Below are positions 56,955 through 64,000 of a stretch of 64,000 bases of DNA, in pieces. The translations under genes and the position numbers were made by a program. Location of the stretch: contig CAWGUU010000007.1 of NCBI GenBank assembly GCA_963825765.1, positions 62,001 to 126,000 on the forward strand. Reading direction: 5' to 3'. This DNA is from CAWGUU01 sp963825765 (GTDB taxonomy: Bacteria > Actinomycetota > Acidimicrobiia > Acidimicrobiales > AC-14). Within the stretch, counting starts at the first letter, position 1. Every line of letters begins with the position of its first letter. Below the pieces are notes generated by a model. The model made no database searches. It worked only from the letters and a program-made list of their open reading frames with translations, and had not been told where the DNA came from.

Positions 56955-57890
56955 GTGGCGGCGGTCCAGGAGGCCATCGACGTTCTCGCCCAGTTGGGTC
57001 TTCCGCCAGCGCAGCAGAACGAACGTTCAGCCTTGACGCTGCTCGCCCTTCTTGATCTCACGCCGGCAAAGTCGTGGTCCGAGGCCACCAACCCCCTCCG
57101 GGGAATCACGCCGATGATGAACTTCATGGCGGAGCACTTCGGCCGGCGGTATGCGCCGAACACTCGCGAGACCGTTCGGCGACAGTCGATCCACCAGTTC
57201 GAAGCCGCGGGGATGATCTTGCGCAATCCGGACGACCCTGACCGAGCAGTGAACAGCGGTAAGACCGTTTACCAGGTCTCTGGCTTCGCCCTCGAGCTGT
57301 TCCGGTCCTACAACACGGCGGAGTGGCCGAATGCGCTGAAGAACTATGGGCTACAAGTCGAAACGCTGACGCATCGGTGGGCAAAGGAACGGCGGCTCAG
57401 AAGGATACCCGTCGTATTGCCGGACGGAACGGCGATCACCCTTTCCCCGGGTGGGCAGAACGTGCTCATCGCGGCGCTGGTACAGGACTTCTGCCCGATG
57501 TTCACGCCCGGCGGAAAGGTGATCTATGTCGGCGATGCGGACGAGAAGTTCGCCGTGTTCGACGAGCCGGCGCTCGCTGCTCTCGGCGTCACGATCGGCG
57601 GGCACGGCAAAATGCCAGACCTCGTCGTGCACCATGCCGAGCGCGACTGGCTGGTCCTAGTCGAGGCCGTAACCAGCCACGGCCCCGTCAACCCGAAGCG
57701 TTACGAGGATCTTCAGGCTCTGTTCGCGCTGTCGACGGCTGGCCTTGTCTACGTCACCGCATTCCTGGATCGGCGGGCCTTGGCGAAATGGGTAGGCGAC
57801 ATCTCCTGGGAGACCGAGGTCTGGGTGGCTGAGTCACCGACCCACCTGATCCACTTCGACGGCGAGCGGTTTCTCGGGCCGTATGGCTAG
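56955..57890 (+). CDS. BsuBI/PstI-type restriction endonuclease
   Basis: 311 residues from GTG 56955. The N-terminal part is a helical/wHTH region (NPLRGITPMMNFMAEHFGRR). The C-terminal part is the nuclease domain, with KMPDLVVHH, LVLVEAVTSHGPVNPKRYED split by its turn, VYVTAFLDR, WETEVWVAESP and a FLGPYG end. This is the conserved BsuBI/PstI pattern, so cleavage at CTGCAG is expected. The methyltransferase gene precedes it on the same transcript, which suits safe establishment in a new host. Confidence 0.92.
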   Translation: MAAVQEAIDVLAQLGLPPAQQNERSALTLLALLDLTPAKSWSEATNPLRGITPMMNFMAEHFGRRYAPNTRETVRRQSIHQFEAAGMILRNPDDPDRAVNSGKTVYQVSGFALELFRSYNTAEWPNALKNYGLQVETLTHRWAKERRLRRIPVVLPDGTAITLSPGGQNVLIAALVQDFCPMFTPGGKVIYVGDADEKFAVFDEPALAALGVTIGGHGKMPDLVVHHAERDWLVLVEAVTSHGPVNPKRYEDLQALFALSTAGLVYVTAFLDRRALAKWVGDISWETEVWVAESPTHLIHFDGERFLGPYG

Positions 57891-58085
57891 TCTCCGGGAC
57901 CTAGTTCCCTTGCCGAGACGTTCCCTGTATGGCGCGGATCTGTGGCCCCGGTTGGTGCGCCTGCGCTCCAGGACCAGTCGACGGAGTCGCCGAAGGCCCA
58001 CCGGCGGGTCCGCCGCAATGCTCCTCGGCTGGCGGGATAGCACCGGGCAGTGGAAGCCCCCATGGCAGTGCCTGGTCGAGGTGCG

Positions 58086-58475
58086 TCAGGTGCCGGCGGG
58101 TTGGAACAGCTCGACGACGTTGCCCGAGGGGTCTTCGAGCAGGATCTGCGAGCCGCCGGGGCCGGTGACGATGTCGTTGCGGAAGCTCGCTCCGGCGTCG
58201 CGGAGTCGAGCCACCTCGGCGGCGATGTCGGCGACGATGAGGTGGATGCGGTTCCAGCCGCCGGGGCGCGGCGTGGTGCCGTCGGGCATGGGCCGCCCGG
58301 CCGAGCTGGCCGGGCCGCTGAGCAACAGCCGCAGGTTGCCGCGAGTGACGTCTGCGAATGCAGGGGCGAAACTCGTGCGCACCTCGAAACCGAGATGCTT
58401 GACGTAGAACTCGATCGAGGTTTCCACGTCGTCGACCATGTAGCGGACGTTCACCATCTCGTGAGGTTCCGTCAT
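58086..58475 (-). CDS. VOC (glyoxalase-like) family protein
   Basis: 129 residues. NVRYMVDDVETSIEFYVKHLG begins the first module; NRIHLIVADI and LEDPSGNVVELFQPAG carry the second-module ligands. Its ATG overlaps the stop of the ArsR fusion gene (ATGA). It contains no cysteine, so it is not a classical ArsI C-As lyase, which needs a cysteine pair. Confidence 0.88.
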   Translation of the reverse strand: MTEPHEMVNVRYMVDDVETSIEFYVKHLGFEVRTSFAPAFADVTRGNLRLLLSGPASSAGRPMPDGTTPRPGGWNRIHLIVADIAAEVARLRDAGASFRNDIVTGPGGSQILLEDPSGNVVELFQPAGT

Positions 58476-59278
58476 GGCTCCTCCGGTGCGTGTCGTCGGG
58501 ACGGGGTTGTCGGGGCGGTGAGGGTGGCAAGTAGGAACCCGATGCGGGCGTCGAGCTCGGCAGCCGTGTCCCGGAAGGCCGGGTAGCTCGCCTCGTCGGC
58601 GCTGTCGGGGTGGCCGCCGGCGGGGTCGGGAATGCTCCAGTGGATGGTCTCGGGGTGGCCGGGGAACTCGGGGCAGACCTCGCGCACCCGGTCACACAGG
58701 CTGATCACCCGATCGAACCGCTGCTGTGCGAACACGCCCATATGCTTCGAGTGGTGCCCGGCCAGATCGATGCCGTGCTCCTCCCGCATTGCCCGCACGG
58801 CGTTGGGGTGCAGCGTCTTGGGGTGACTGCCGGCGCTGTGGGCTTCGACCAGTCCACCGGAGCGGGCCCGCGCCAGGGCTTCGGCCATCTGCGAGCGGGC
58901 GCTGTTCCCTGTGCACAGGAACAACAGCCGCGCCTTCACGTCCAATGGCCGGACGCTCGTCGAGCTGGGCGGGACGAGCCGGAGCCCGGGGTGCAGGGCC
59001 GCGCCGGTGGCGGCGAGCAGCCCGCCGACGCGGGTGAGGTCGACGGTGTAATACGCGTCACGGCGGTCGGCCGAGCTGCGCCGCGCCGAGATCATGTGGG
59101 CGGTACGGAGCTTGCCCAGGTGGTAGGAGACGAGGTTCTGGGGCTGCTGCACCAGCCCGGTCAGCTCGTGCACCGTGCGATCGCTGCGGGCCAGCTCGCC
59201 CAGCAGCTGCCACCGCAGCGGATGCCCTGCGAGCTGCAGGAACGCCGTCGAGGTCAGCTCGGCCTGCTGCGTCTCCAC
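58472..59278 (-). CDS. ArsR-type regulator fused to low-molecular-weight phosphatase / arsenate reductase
   Basis: 268 residues. Residues 1-100 are a winged helix (HPLRWQLLGELARSDRTVHE; QQPQNLVSYHLGKLRTAHMI). Residues 115-250 are a low-molecular-weight tyrosine phosphatase fold, with the P-loop LFLCTGNSARSQMAEAL (Cys122, Arg128) and a DPAG segment near the acid loop. The fusion suggests a regulator that carries, or senses through, an arsenate-reductase-like domain. It precedes and overlaps the VOC gene. No arsenite pump gene is visible nearby. Confidence 0.9.
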   Translation of the reverse strand: METQQAELTSTAFLQLAGHPLRWQLLGELARSDRTVHELTGLVQQPQNLVSYHLGKLRTAHMISARRSSADRRDAYYTVDLTRVGGLLAATGAALHPGLRLVPPSSTSVRPLDVKARLLFLCTGNSARSQMAEALARARSGGLVEAHSAGSHPKTLHPNAVRAMREEHGIDLAGHHSKHMGVFAQQRFDRVISLCDRVREVCPEFPGHPETIHWSIPDPAGGHPDSADEASYPAFRDTAAELDARIGFLLATLTAPTTPSRRHAPEEP

Positions 59279-59374
59279 AGCGACGATGTTACATCAACTG
59301 TATTCGATACATCAAGTCAGACTGTTGGATCGATCCCCCGCCCCCCGAACATCACACGCCGGAGCGGGAGCGGG

Positions 59375-60283
59375 CTACTTCCAGACGCGGACGTAGTCGA
59401 CCTGCATCGTGGCCGGGAAGACCGGGGGCTTGGCCGGGTCGAGTCGGTTGCCGTACACCCCGAGCCCCTGCGTCAGGGCCAGCATGAAGGGATGATCGAA
59501 GGGCTGCGGGGCCACGAGGGGCGGCGCCGGCGTGATCGGCTCGTTCACGCACACCTTGCCGTCGAAGCTGATCTTGATCGAGGTGGTCGTCCACTCCAGC
59601 ACGTAGGAGTGCCAGTCGGAGACCTTCAGCAGGCAGTAGTTGTTGGTCTGCGCAGCCGTGCCCGGCCAGTAGTGGACGTACGGGATGGCCCGGTCGTTGT
59701 AGAGGCTGTACACCTCGGCCACGTCGATCTCGCCCGACAGCGGCCAGGGGCCGTACTTCAGCGCGTTGTCCGGCCACATCCACAGGGCGCCGTGCAGTCC
59801 CTTGGCGGTGGCGGCGGGGAACTTGGCCCGGAACTCGTAGCGGCCGTAGGTCTGGCTCCACTTCGTGTACGTGGAGACCATCCCAGCCGTGTACCGGGTG
59901 CTGTAGGCCGAGGCCGGCGTGGTGCAGGTGAACGGCGCCGCCTCCTTGCGCACGGAAAGCTTGAGCGTCCCGCCCGAAACGGCGATGTTGTCGGGATCGT
60001 CGACGTAGCAGTCGTCCTGGGAGCCGAACCCGCTGGCGGCCGACGTCTGGGGGACCCACAGGGCACGGTTGAGCGACGTGCCATTGAAGTTTTCCGCCAG
60101 CGTGCACACCCACGGCGTGCCGTTCGCCTTGAGGACCGTGGTGCCGCAAGCGCCGGCCGGGGCCGTGGTGGTCGTCGCGGCGTCGGCGGGCACGATGGCG
60201 GCCAACGTGGCCACGAGAAGAGTCGCCCCGGCCAGTAGGAATCGGCCGCGACCCAGCCTGTTGATCGTCGAATCAGTGGACAG
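59375..60283 (-). CDS. Secreted glycoside hydrolase family 16 protein
   Basis: 302 residues if begun at CTG 60283, which has GAGGGGGG just upstream and places the signal peptide (GRFLLAGATLLVATLAAIVPADA) correctly. No ATG, GTG or TTG is suitably placed; the nearest GTG, 60412, would add 43 odd residues. The GH16 fold carries the catalytic signature GEIDVAEV (Glu185, Asp187, Glu190). Also visible are GRYEFRAKFP, HGALWMWP and the final MQVDYVRVWK. It probably hydrolyses a beta-1,3- or mixed-linked glucan or a related polysaccharide outside the cell. Confidence 0.88.
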   Translation of the reverse strand: MSTDSTINRLGRGRFLLAGATLLVATLAAIVPADAATTTTAPAGACGTTVLKANGTPWVCTLAENFNGTSLNRALWVPQTSAASGFGSQDDCYVDDPDNIAVSGGTLKLSVRKEAAPFTCTTPASAYSTRYTAGMVSTYTKWSQTYGRYEFRAKFPAATAKGLHGALWMWPDNALKYGPWPLSGEIDVAEVYSLYNDRAIPYVHYWPGTAAQTNNYCLLKVSDWHSYVLEWTTTSIKISFDGKVCVNEPITPAPPLVAPQPFDHPFMLALTQGLGVYGNRLDPAKPPVFPATMQVDYVRVWK

Positions 60284-60404
60284 GGCGCCCCCCTCGATAC
60301 CGCCAGTGAGTACTTGGGATATCGGGCGCTTCGCTCCACGTCTTGAGTGACCGCCCGCAGGGATGCGGATCCCGCCTGGTTCGCGGCCCCGACGCCGACA
60401 GCGC

Positions 60405-61436
60405 TCAGTCACCGAGCCGGCGCCATCTCCCTTCGATGTACTCCTGAACCCATTGCCCTGAACTCCTCCACTGCCCATCGGGACCCCGCGTGGCCTGTAG
60501 GCGCCCGCGCCCCGCAGCCGTCCGGAGAGCAGCGGCGCTCAGCTTTGGAGTGGCGAGCGCGGCCAAAGGGACGAGCCGAGCCGGCCCTGCAACCGCCGGG
60601 ACGATGAACTTGTAGAGGTTGTCCAGGATGGCCCGGGCCAGCAATTCCCCGAGTTGCCCGCATTCGCCTCCGTCCGCCCGCCGCAGTGCCCGCAGGTACT
60701 CGGCTCTCTGCCGCTTGTAGATGATCGCGGGTGGGTAGCCGAGCCTGACGAGGGCCAGGTTCAGGAGCAGCCGCCCCGTCCGTCCGTTGCCGTCGAGGAA
60801 GGGTTGGATTCGCTCGAAGTGGGCGTGAACGGCGGCGATCCGCTTGCAGAAGTCCGGCGCCCTGGCCTCGAGCGCGTTGACTGAAGCCAGCCATGAGGCG
60901 GTCTCGGCGGAGACGAGCACCCAGGAAGGCGGAGCCATCCCGCCGGCGAAAGCCTCGATCTCGTGCTCCCGAAAATTCCCCGGGGCCTCCGTTGGCGTTG
61001 CGTCCGGATGGGGGGCGACATCCCAGACAGGAGTCATGGCGGTGCGATGAACCTGCCGAACCTCGGTCATCGTGAGGATGCCGTCGTCGTCGCTCCACGC
61101 GCCAGGCTGGATGGCCTGTCGGTACACCCAGTCTGCGGCGTTTGCGTAGCCCGTGACCTCCAGGTACTCGCGTAGCTCCTTCTGACCCACCACCCTTCCT
61201 TCGGCCAGCAGCGTCTCGACTTGGGCTCGGACGAGCGTGTTGCCCTCGATGGCGGTCGAGTGATGCGCCTCCTCGAACCAGATGTCGCGCCAGATGTGAC
61301 CGGCCTCGAGCGGGTTGGGGAGCCCTCCCATGCGCAGCCAGAGTTCGGCGATCTGCGTGTCGAGCCGGTGGTAGATCTCTTCCCTGGGAGGGCGGCCCCG
61401 CCTCGTGCCGGGTTCGGATGAATTTGTCGCGCTCAT
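60405..61436 (-). CDS. Fic-domain protein with altered motif (His to Gln)
   Basis: 343 residues. The N-terminal inhibitory helix motif S60-TAI-E64-G65 (class II Fic) is present. The Fic core is HAHFERIQPFLDGNGRTGR, where the usual HPFxxGNGRxGR begins with Gln211 (codon CAA) instead of the catalytic His. The rest of the nucleotide-binding loop is intact. A C-terminal 80-residue helix-turn-helix-like tail follows. Fic proteins transfer AMP or similar groups to proteins; loss of the histidine usually abolishes AMP transfer, so this one may be inactive or act differently. An N-terminal Arg-rich segment (GTRRGRPPREE) precedes it. Confidence 0.9.
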   Translation of the reverse strand: MSATNSSEPGTRRGRPPREEIYHRLDTQIAELWLRMGGLPNPLEAGHIWRDIWFEEAHHSTAIEGNTLVRAQVETLLAEGRVVGQKELREYLEVTGYANAADWVYRQAIQPGAWSDDDGILTMTEVRQVHRTAMTPVWDVAPHPDATPTEAPGNFREHEIEAFAGGMAPPSWVLVSAETASWLASVNALEARAPDFCKRIAAVHAHFERIQPFLDGNGRTGRLLLNLALVRLGYPPAIIYKRQRAEYLRALRRADGGECGQLGELLARAILDNLYKFIVPAVAGPARLVPLAALATPKLSAAALRTAAGRGRLQATRGPDGQWRSSGQWVQEYIEGRWRRLGD

Positions 61437-61571
61437 GGCCTAGCCAATCGTACAGAACAAATTCGGCGGAAGTTGTCGCGCCTGAAGCGCATCGATTGGA
61501 ACAGAACCACAGTCGCACTCTTGTAATTCGGGCCGTGAAGGTCAGTTCGGCCCGACGCCGCAACCTGACCG

Positions 61572-62123
61572 CTACGCCGCCTCGCCGAGGGGCAGCCAAC
61601 CGTGAGGTTTCTCCCCCGCGCTGTCCATGTACCGGCGGATGGCCTGCTTGGCCCGGTGGAGGCGCGAGGCGACGGTGCCGGACGGGACGCCCAGGCGGGC
61701 GCCGGCTTCGGCGTAGTCGAACCCCCACACCTCGACGAGCACGAACGCCTCCCGTTGCGGCGCGGACAGGCCGGCGAGCGCATCGGTCAGGCCGGAGCGG
61801 GAGACCGATGCGTCGGCGAAGTCGGCTACGACATCCGAGGGTCCCGCGTCGTCCGTGTCGGCGGCGAGGACCGGCCGCCGCCGTCGCCGGCGCCACTCGT
61901 CGATGCACACGTTGGACGTGATGGTGTACAGCCAGGTTGCCATCGAGGCATCGCCCCGGAAGCGACCGATCGAGCGCAGTGCCCGCAGGCATGCCTCCTG
62001 CACAGCGTCGTCGGCGGAGTGGTGGTCACCGAGCATGCGAAGGGCGAGGGCGCGCAGGCGCGGCTCGTTCTCCTTGATCGAGTCGGCCAGAGCGTCACAG
62101 GTCAGTTCTCCGTTGCCATCCAT
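61572..62123 (-). CDS. ECF-type RNA polymerase sigma factor
   Basis: 183 residues. Sigma region 2 shows RLRALALRMLGDHHSADDAVQEA and MATWLYTITSNVCIDEWRRRR. Region 4 shows LSAPQREAFVLVEVWGFDYAEA and VASRLHRAKQAIRRY. AGGAGG (62134-62139 on the minus strand) is 10 bases before ATG 62123; GTG 62129 would be closer. No anti-sigma gene follows. It is divergent from a secreted protein gene that it might control. Confidence 0.92.
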   Translation of the reverse strand: MDGNGELTCDALADSIKENEPRLRALALRMLGDHHSADDAVQEACLRALRSIGRFRGDASMATWLYTITSNVCIDEWRRRRRRPVLAADTDDAGPSDVVADFADASVSRSGLTDALAGLSAPQREAFVLVEVWGFDYAEAGARLGVPSGTVASRLHRAKQAIRRYMDSAGEKPHGWLPLGEAA

Positions 62124-62434
62124 ACCCACTGCCCCTCCTGGGTTCGTCGGTGGCCCCGCCACCTGTCCGCCTCAGCGTGCGCTTTCGCAGGCTGGTGGGT
62201 AAGGGCCCCCGGCGGGGGTCCTGGCTGGCCGGGGGGGAAGGGTTTCCTCGCCTCCAGGTGAGGTGAGATGGCCAGTCCGACCGACCAGTCGTGTGAGCCG
62301 GGCGGGGACGGTCAAAGGCGTCGCGGGGCCGGCAACCAGCAGACGCTTGGAAGAACGGCGGGACCACCCACGTCTGACCCTGATACATGCAGCCGTCGGA
62401 ATCCGGCTGGACAGAGGACACAGGAGGTTTCGTC
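62124..62434. other. 311-base divergent intergenic region
   Basis: It lies between the sigma factor and the secreted protein gene and should hold both promoters. An AGGAGG site is near each end. No certain -35/-10 pair can be assigned, and no coding potential is seen. Confidence 0.5.
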
Positions 62435-63358
62435 ATGAACATGAACGTCACCCGAGTCGGGAGGATTCGCAGGGGCGCCTTCGTAGCAGCGGCCCTCGCC
62501 GCCGCGGCCCTCGTGCTGATGGCCGGCCTGGCACCACCTTCCGCGCTCGCCGCCGAAACCACCGAGCCGGCTTCGGCCCCGCCAATATCCGGGTCGTTGT
62601 CGATGACCAGCGATCCCGGCGACTACATCGGTCAGGGGCTCAGTTATGCGTACGACACCGCCGGCGGTGACGTCTTCGGCTCGGACAGCAACGGCAACGC
62701 CGTGCACATCGCCGTGACAGGTGCGCAGGGGGACTGGTGGTACCTCGACTTCGCCGCTCCTGGCGGAGCCCAGCTCGCCCCCGGCTCGTACCCCAACGCC
62801 ACCCGGTACCCGTTCCAGGCTCCGACCGAGCCGGGGCTGAGCGTGTACGGACAAGGCCGGGGGTGCAATCAGCTCACGGGCAGCTTCGAGGTGCTGGAGG
62901 CCTCCTATGGCGCCGACGGCTCCCTCGCGTCCTTCCAGGCGACGTTCGAGCAGCACTGCGAGGGTGAGAAGCCCGCGCTTCGGGGGTCCGTGCAGTTCGG
63001 CCCGCCCCCCCTCCTCGAGATGAAGATGTCCGTCAACCCGACCGGGTCGCTCGACCATTTCAAGGGCACTGCCATAGTCCGCGGGACGATCTCCTGCTCC
63101 CGCCCCGCCCAGGCGCAGGTCCAGGTGACCCTGAGCCAGCAGCGCCACGACAAGTCGGTCTCCGACGGGACGTCGAGCCTGGCGGTGGACTGCTCGCCGA
63201 CCGTGACCTCATGGCAGGCCCCGGTGGTGGCGACCGACGGGCTCATGTTCGCGGTCGGCATGGCGAAGGCCGACGTGAGCGCGTCCGCGTTCGACACCGA
63301 AAACGGCGTGGTCGTCCAGGTCGAATCCAGGTCGGAGGTGGGCTTCCTCTACTTCTGA
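62435..63358 (+). CDS. Secreted protein of unknown function
   Basis: 307 residues. ATG 62435 has AGGAGG upstream. The signal peptide has a twin-Arg-like basic start (RVGRIRRGAFVAAALAAAALV) and a cleavage-like APPSALAAE. The mature part is mostly beta strands (GDYIGQGLSYAYDTAGGDVF; AVHIAVTGAQGDWWYLDF) with two or three cysteine pairs and no known catalytic motif. A perfect hairpin follows the gene. It is divergent from the ECF sigma gene. Confidence 0.8.
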   Translation: MNMNVTRVGRIRRGAFVAAALAAAALVLMAGLAPPSALAAETTEPASAPPISGSLSMTSDPGDYIGQGLSYAYDTAGGDVFGSDSNGNAVHIAVTGAQGDWWYLDFAAPGGAQLAPGSYPNATRYPFQAPTEPGLSVYGQGRGCNQLTGSFEVLEASYGADGSLASFQATFEQHCEGEKPALRGSVQFGPPPLLEMKMSVNPTGSLDHFKGTAIVRGTISCSRPAQAQVQVTLSQQRHDKSVSDGTSSLAVDCSPTVTSWQAPVVATDGLMFAVGMAKADVSASAFDTENGVVVQVESRSEVGFLYF

Positions 63359-63404
63359 GCCACAAGAGCAGGACGCGGCGAACCTGTACTTCGGGGCACC
63401 CGTC

Positions 63405-63433
63405 GAGCCTCCTGGCTGCAAGCCAGGAGGCTC
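63405..63433 (+). terminator. Strong hairpin terminator after the secreted protein gene
   Basis: GAGCCTCCTGGCT (63405-63417) and AGCCAGGAGGCTC (63421-63433) form a 13-bp perfect stem with a 3-base loop, 47 bases beyond the stop. No T-run follows, as is usual at high GC. Confidence 0.85.
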
Positions 63434-63483
63434 GGTCCATTCCCGCCTCGCCGGCCTGTGATCCTTCCTGAGCTGCAAGTACC

Positions 63484-63765
63484 TTGCCGTTTGGCCCCCT
63501 GGCCGGCGACCGATCCCGGGTCGTCGAGGTCGTCGACCTGGTGTTTCAGCACCCGGTCCTGACTACGACGCGCATCGCGCGATCGCTTGACACGTCCTTA
63601 CAGAGCGCGCTCAGGTCACGTGCGCCGGCTCGAGTCCGAGGGCGTCGTGGTCGAGGTGCCCGGGATCCGTGGCCGCTCAAAGTGTGGATGAGTCTGGAGA
63701 TCTACGGCGTACTCGAACCTGACGCGCCACCGACCTTCTCCGACGACGACGACGACCCTCCGTGA
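63484..63765 (+). pseudogene. Decayed C-terminal winged-helix fragment of a Fic-type protein
   Basis: The stretch VVEVVDLVFQHPVLTTTRIA matches the winged-helix tail found after Fic domains. The expected continuation VRRLESEGVVVEVPGIRGRSK lies in another frame, and WMSLEIYGVLEPDAPP returns to the first. Two frameshifts are thus needed. No Fic core lies upstream, so only the end of the gene remains. Confidence 0.5.
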
Positions 63766-63900
63766 CCGGCGCCTGCCACTCCGTTCGGGCCGGGTGGTTG
63801 TCGAGCGACAGCTCCGATCCAGGGACGCGCCGAGAAGCTGTTTTCGCACGATCGAGGGACGAGCTCGACCGAGCCGCTGCGTGCCCGGGTGCGTGCCCGC

Positions 63901-64000
63901 GTGGCTACCGTGGTCGGCGTGGTGCGCCTGACCGCTGCGATTCCTGGCTCCGATCTGGTCGAGGCCGGGCTGCAGGATCTGGCCGAGGGCCGCCGCACAG
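63901..64000 (+). CDS. Start of an unidentified gene, cut by the window edge
   Basis: From GTG 63901 or later GTG codons (63919, 63922) an open frame runs off the end (VVRLTAAIPGSDLVEAGLQD...LAEGRRT). GC3 is high and the composition is coding-like, but the piece is too short to identify. Confidence 0.45.
   Translation, partial: MATVVGVVRLTAAIPGSDLVEAGLQDLAEGRRT

Noticed and set aside
58086..58475. ArsI organoarsenical lyase, suggested by the ArsR neighbour.
   Set aside because: ArsI needs a cysteine pair; this VOC protein has no cysteine.

Overview
This is high-GC DNA with GTG/TTG starts and strong GC bias at third codon positions. It carries the gene order gyrB-gyrA-DUF3566-tRNA-Ile-tRNA-Ala, and further on crgA-pabA/trpG-pknB-pbpA-rodA-pstP-fhaB-fhaA-tRNA-Leu. 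Together with an F420-type PPOX protein, this points to an actinobacterium near its chromosomal origin. Acidimicrobiia or a related deep branch is my guess; the absence of a pknA and of mycobacterial or streptomycete hallmarks fits, but the class is an inference.

Layout. 1-6.3 kb: gyrase genes, a TadE-like membrane protein, a DUF3566 protein with a huge Pro/Ala/Ser tail (frame lost at a 7-C run), and tRNA-Ile. 6.3-12.5 kb: a saccharopine-dehydrogenase-like protein, an Fpg-type glycosylase, a PPOX protein, a PAP2 phosphatase, a lipoprotein, a secreted S1 protease and a VOC protein. 12.5-22.8 kb: two divergent operons. Leftwards lie a subtilase whose catalytic serine position is cysteine, a 159-residue protein and a fused DppD-DppF ATPase. 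Rightwards lie a TPR-CHAT protease, a frameshifted peptide-binding lipoprotein and two Dpp-type permeases. 23.2-28.1 kb: a C26 amidohydrolase facing a methyltransferase / FAD-oxidase / PGM1-like ATP-grasp operon, which looks like a small peptide natural-product cluster. 28.1-30.0 kb: gene-poor decayed DNA around tRNA-Ala with a broken integrase. 31-36 kb: an RTX subtilase, DUF2784 and an ABC-F ATPase.

35.8-41.5 kb is the most striking part. It is a three-gene operon: a 363-residue protein made of about 14 copies of a Val/Ile-Glu-Ala-Pro repeat, a phosphoribosyltransferase-AMMECR1-helical-barrel fusion, and a B12-binding radical SAM enzyme of the RiPP C-methyltransferase type. I read it as a candidate multi-core RiPP pathway. 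41.6-45.7 kb: membrane channel, thiolase, zinc-ribbon protein and tandem repeats. 45.4-53.7 kb: the cell-division and cell-wall phosphosignalling cluster. 54-64 kb: SRPBCC, DHFR-like, a BsuBI/PstI-type restriction-modification pair, an ArsR-phosphatase fusion, a GH16 glucanase, a Fic protein lacking the motif histidine, an ECF sigma factor, a secreted protein, and decayed or partial sequence at the edge.

A recurring theme is short tandem duplication at gene junctions. In two places (thiolase/zinc-ribbon and fhaB/pstP) a 17-20 bp unit containing an overlapping stop/start GTGA has been multiplied, pushing apart genes that once overlapped. Several genes are frameshifted; assembly error and genuine decay cannot be told apart from this sequence alone.
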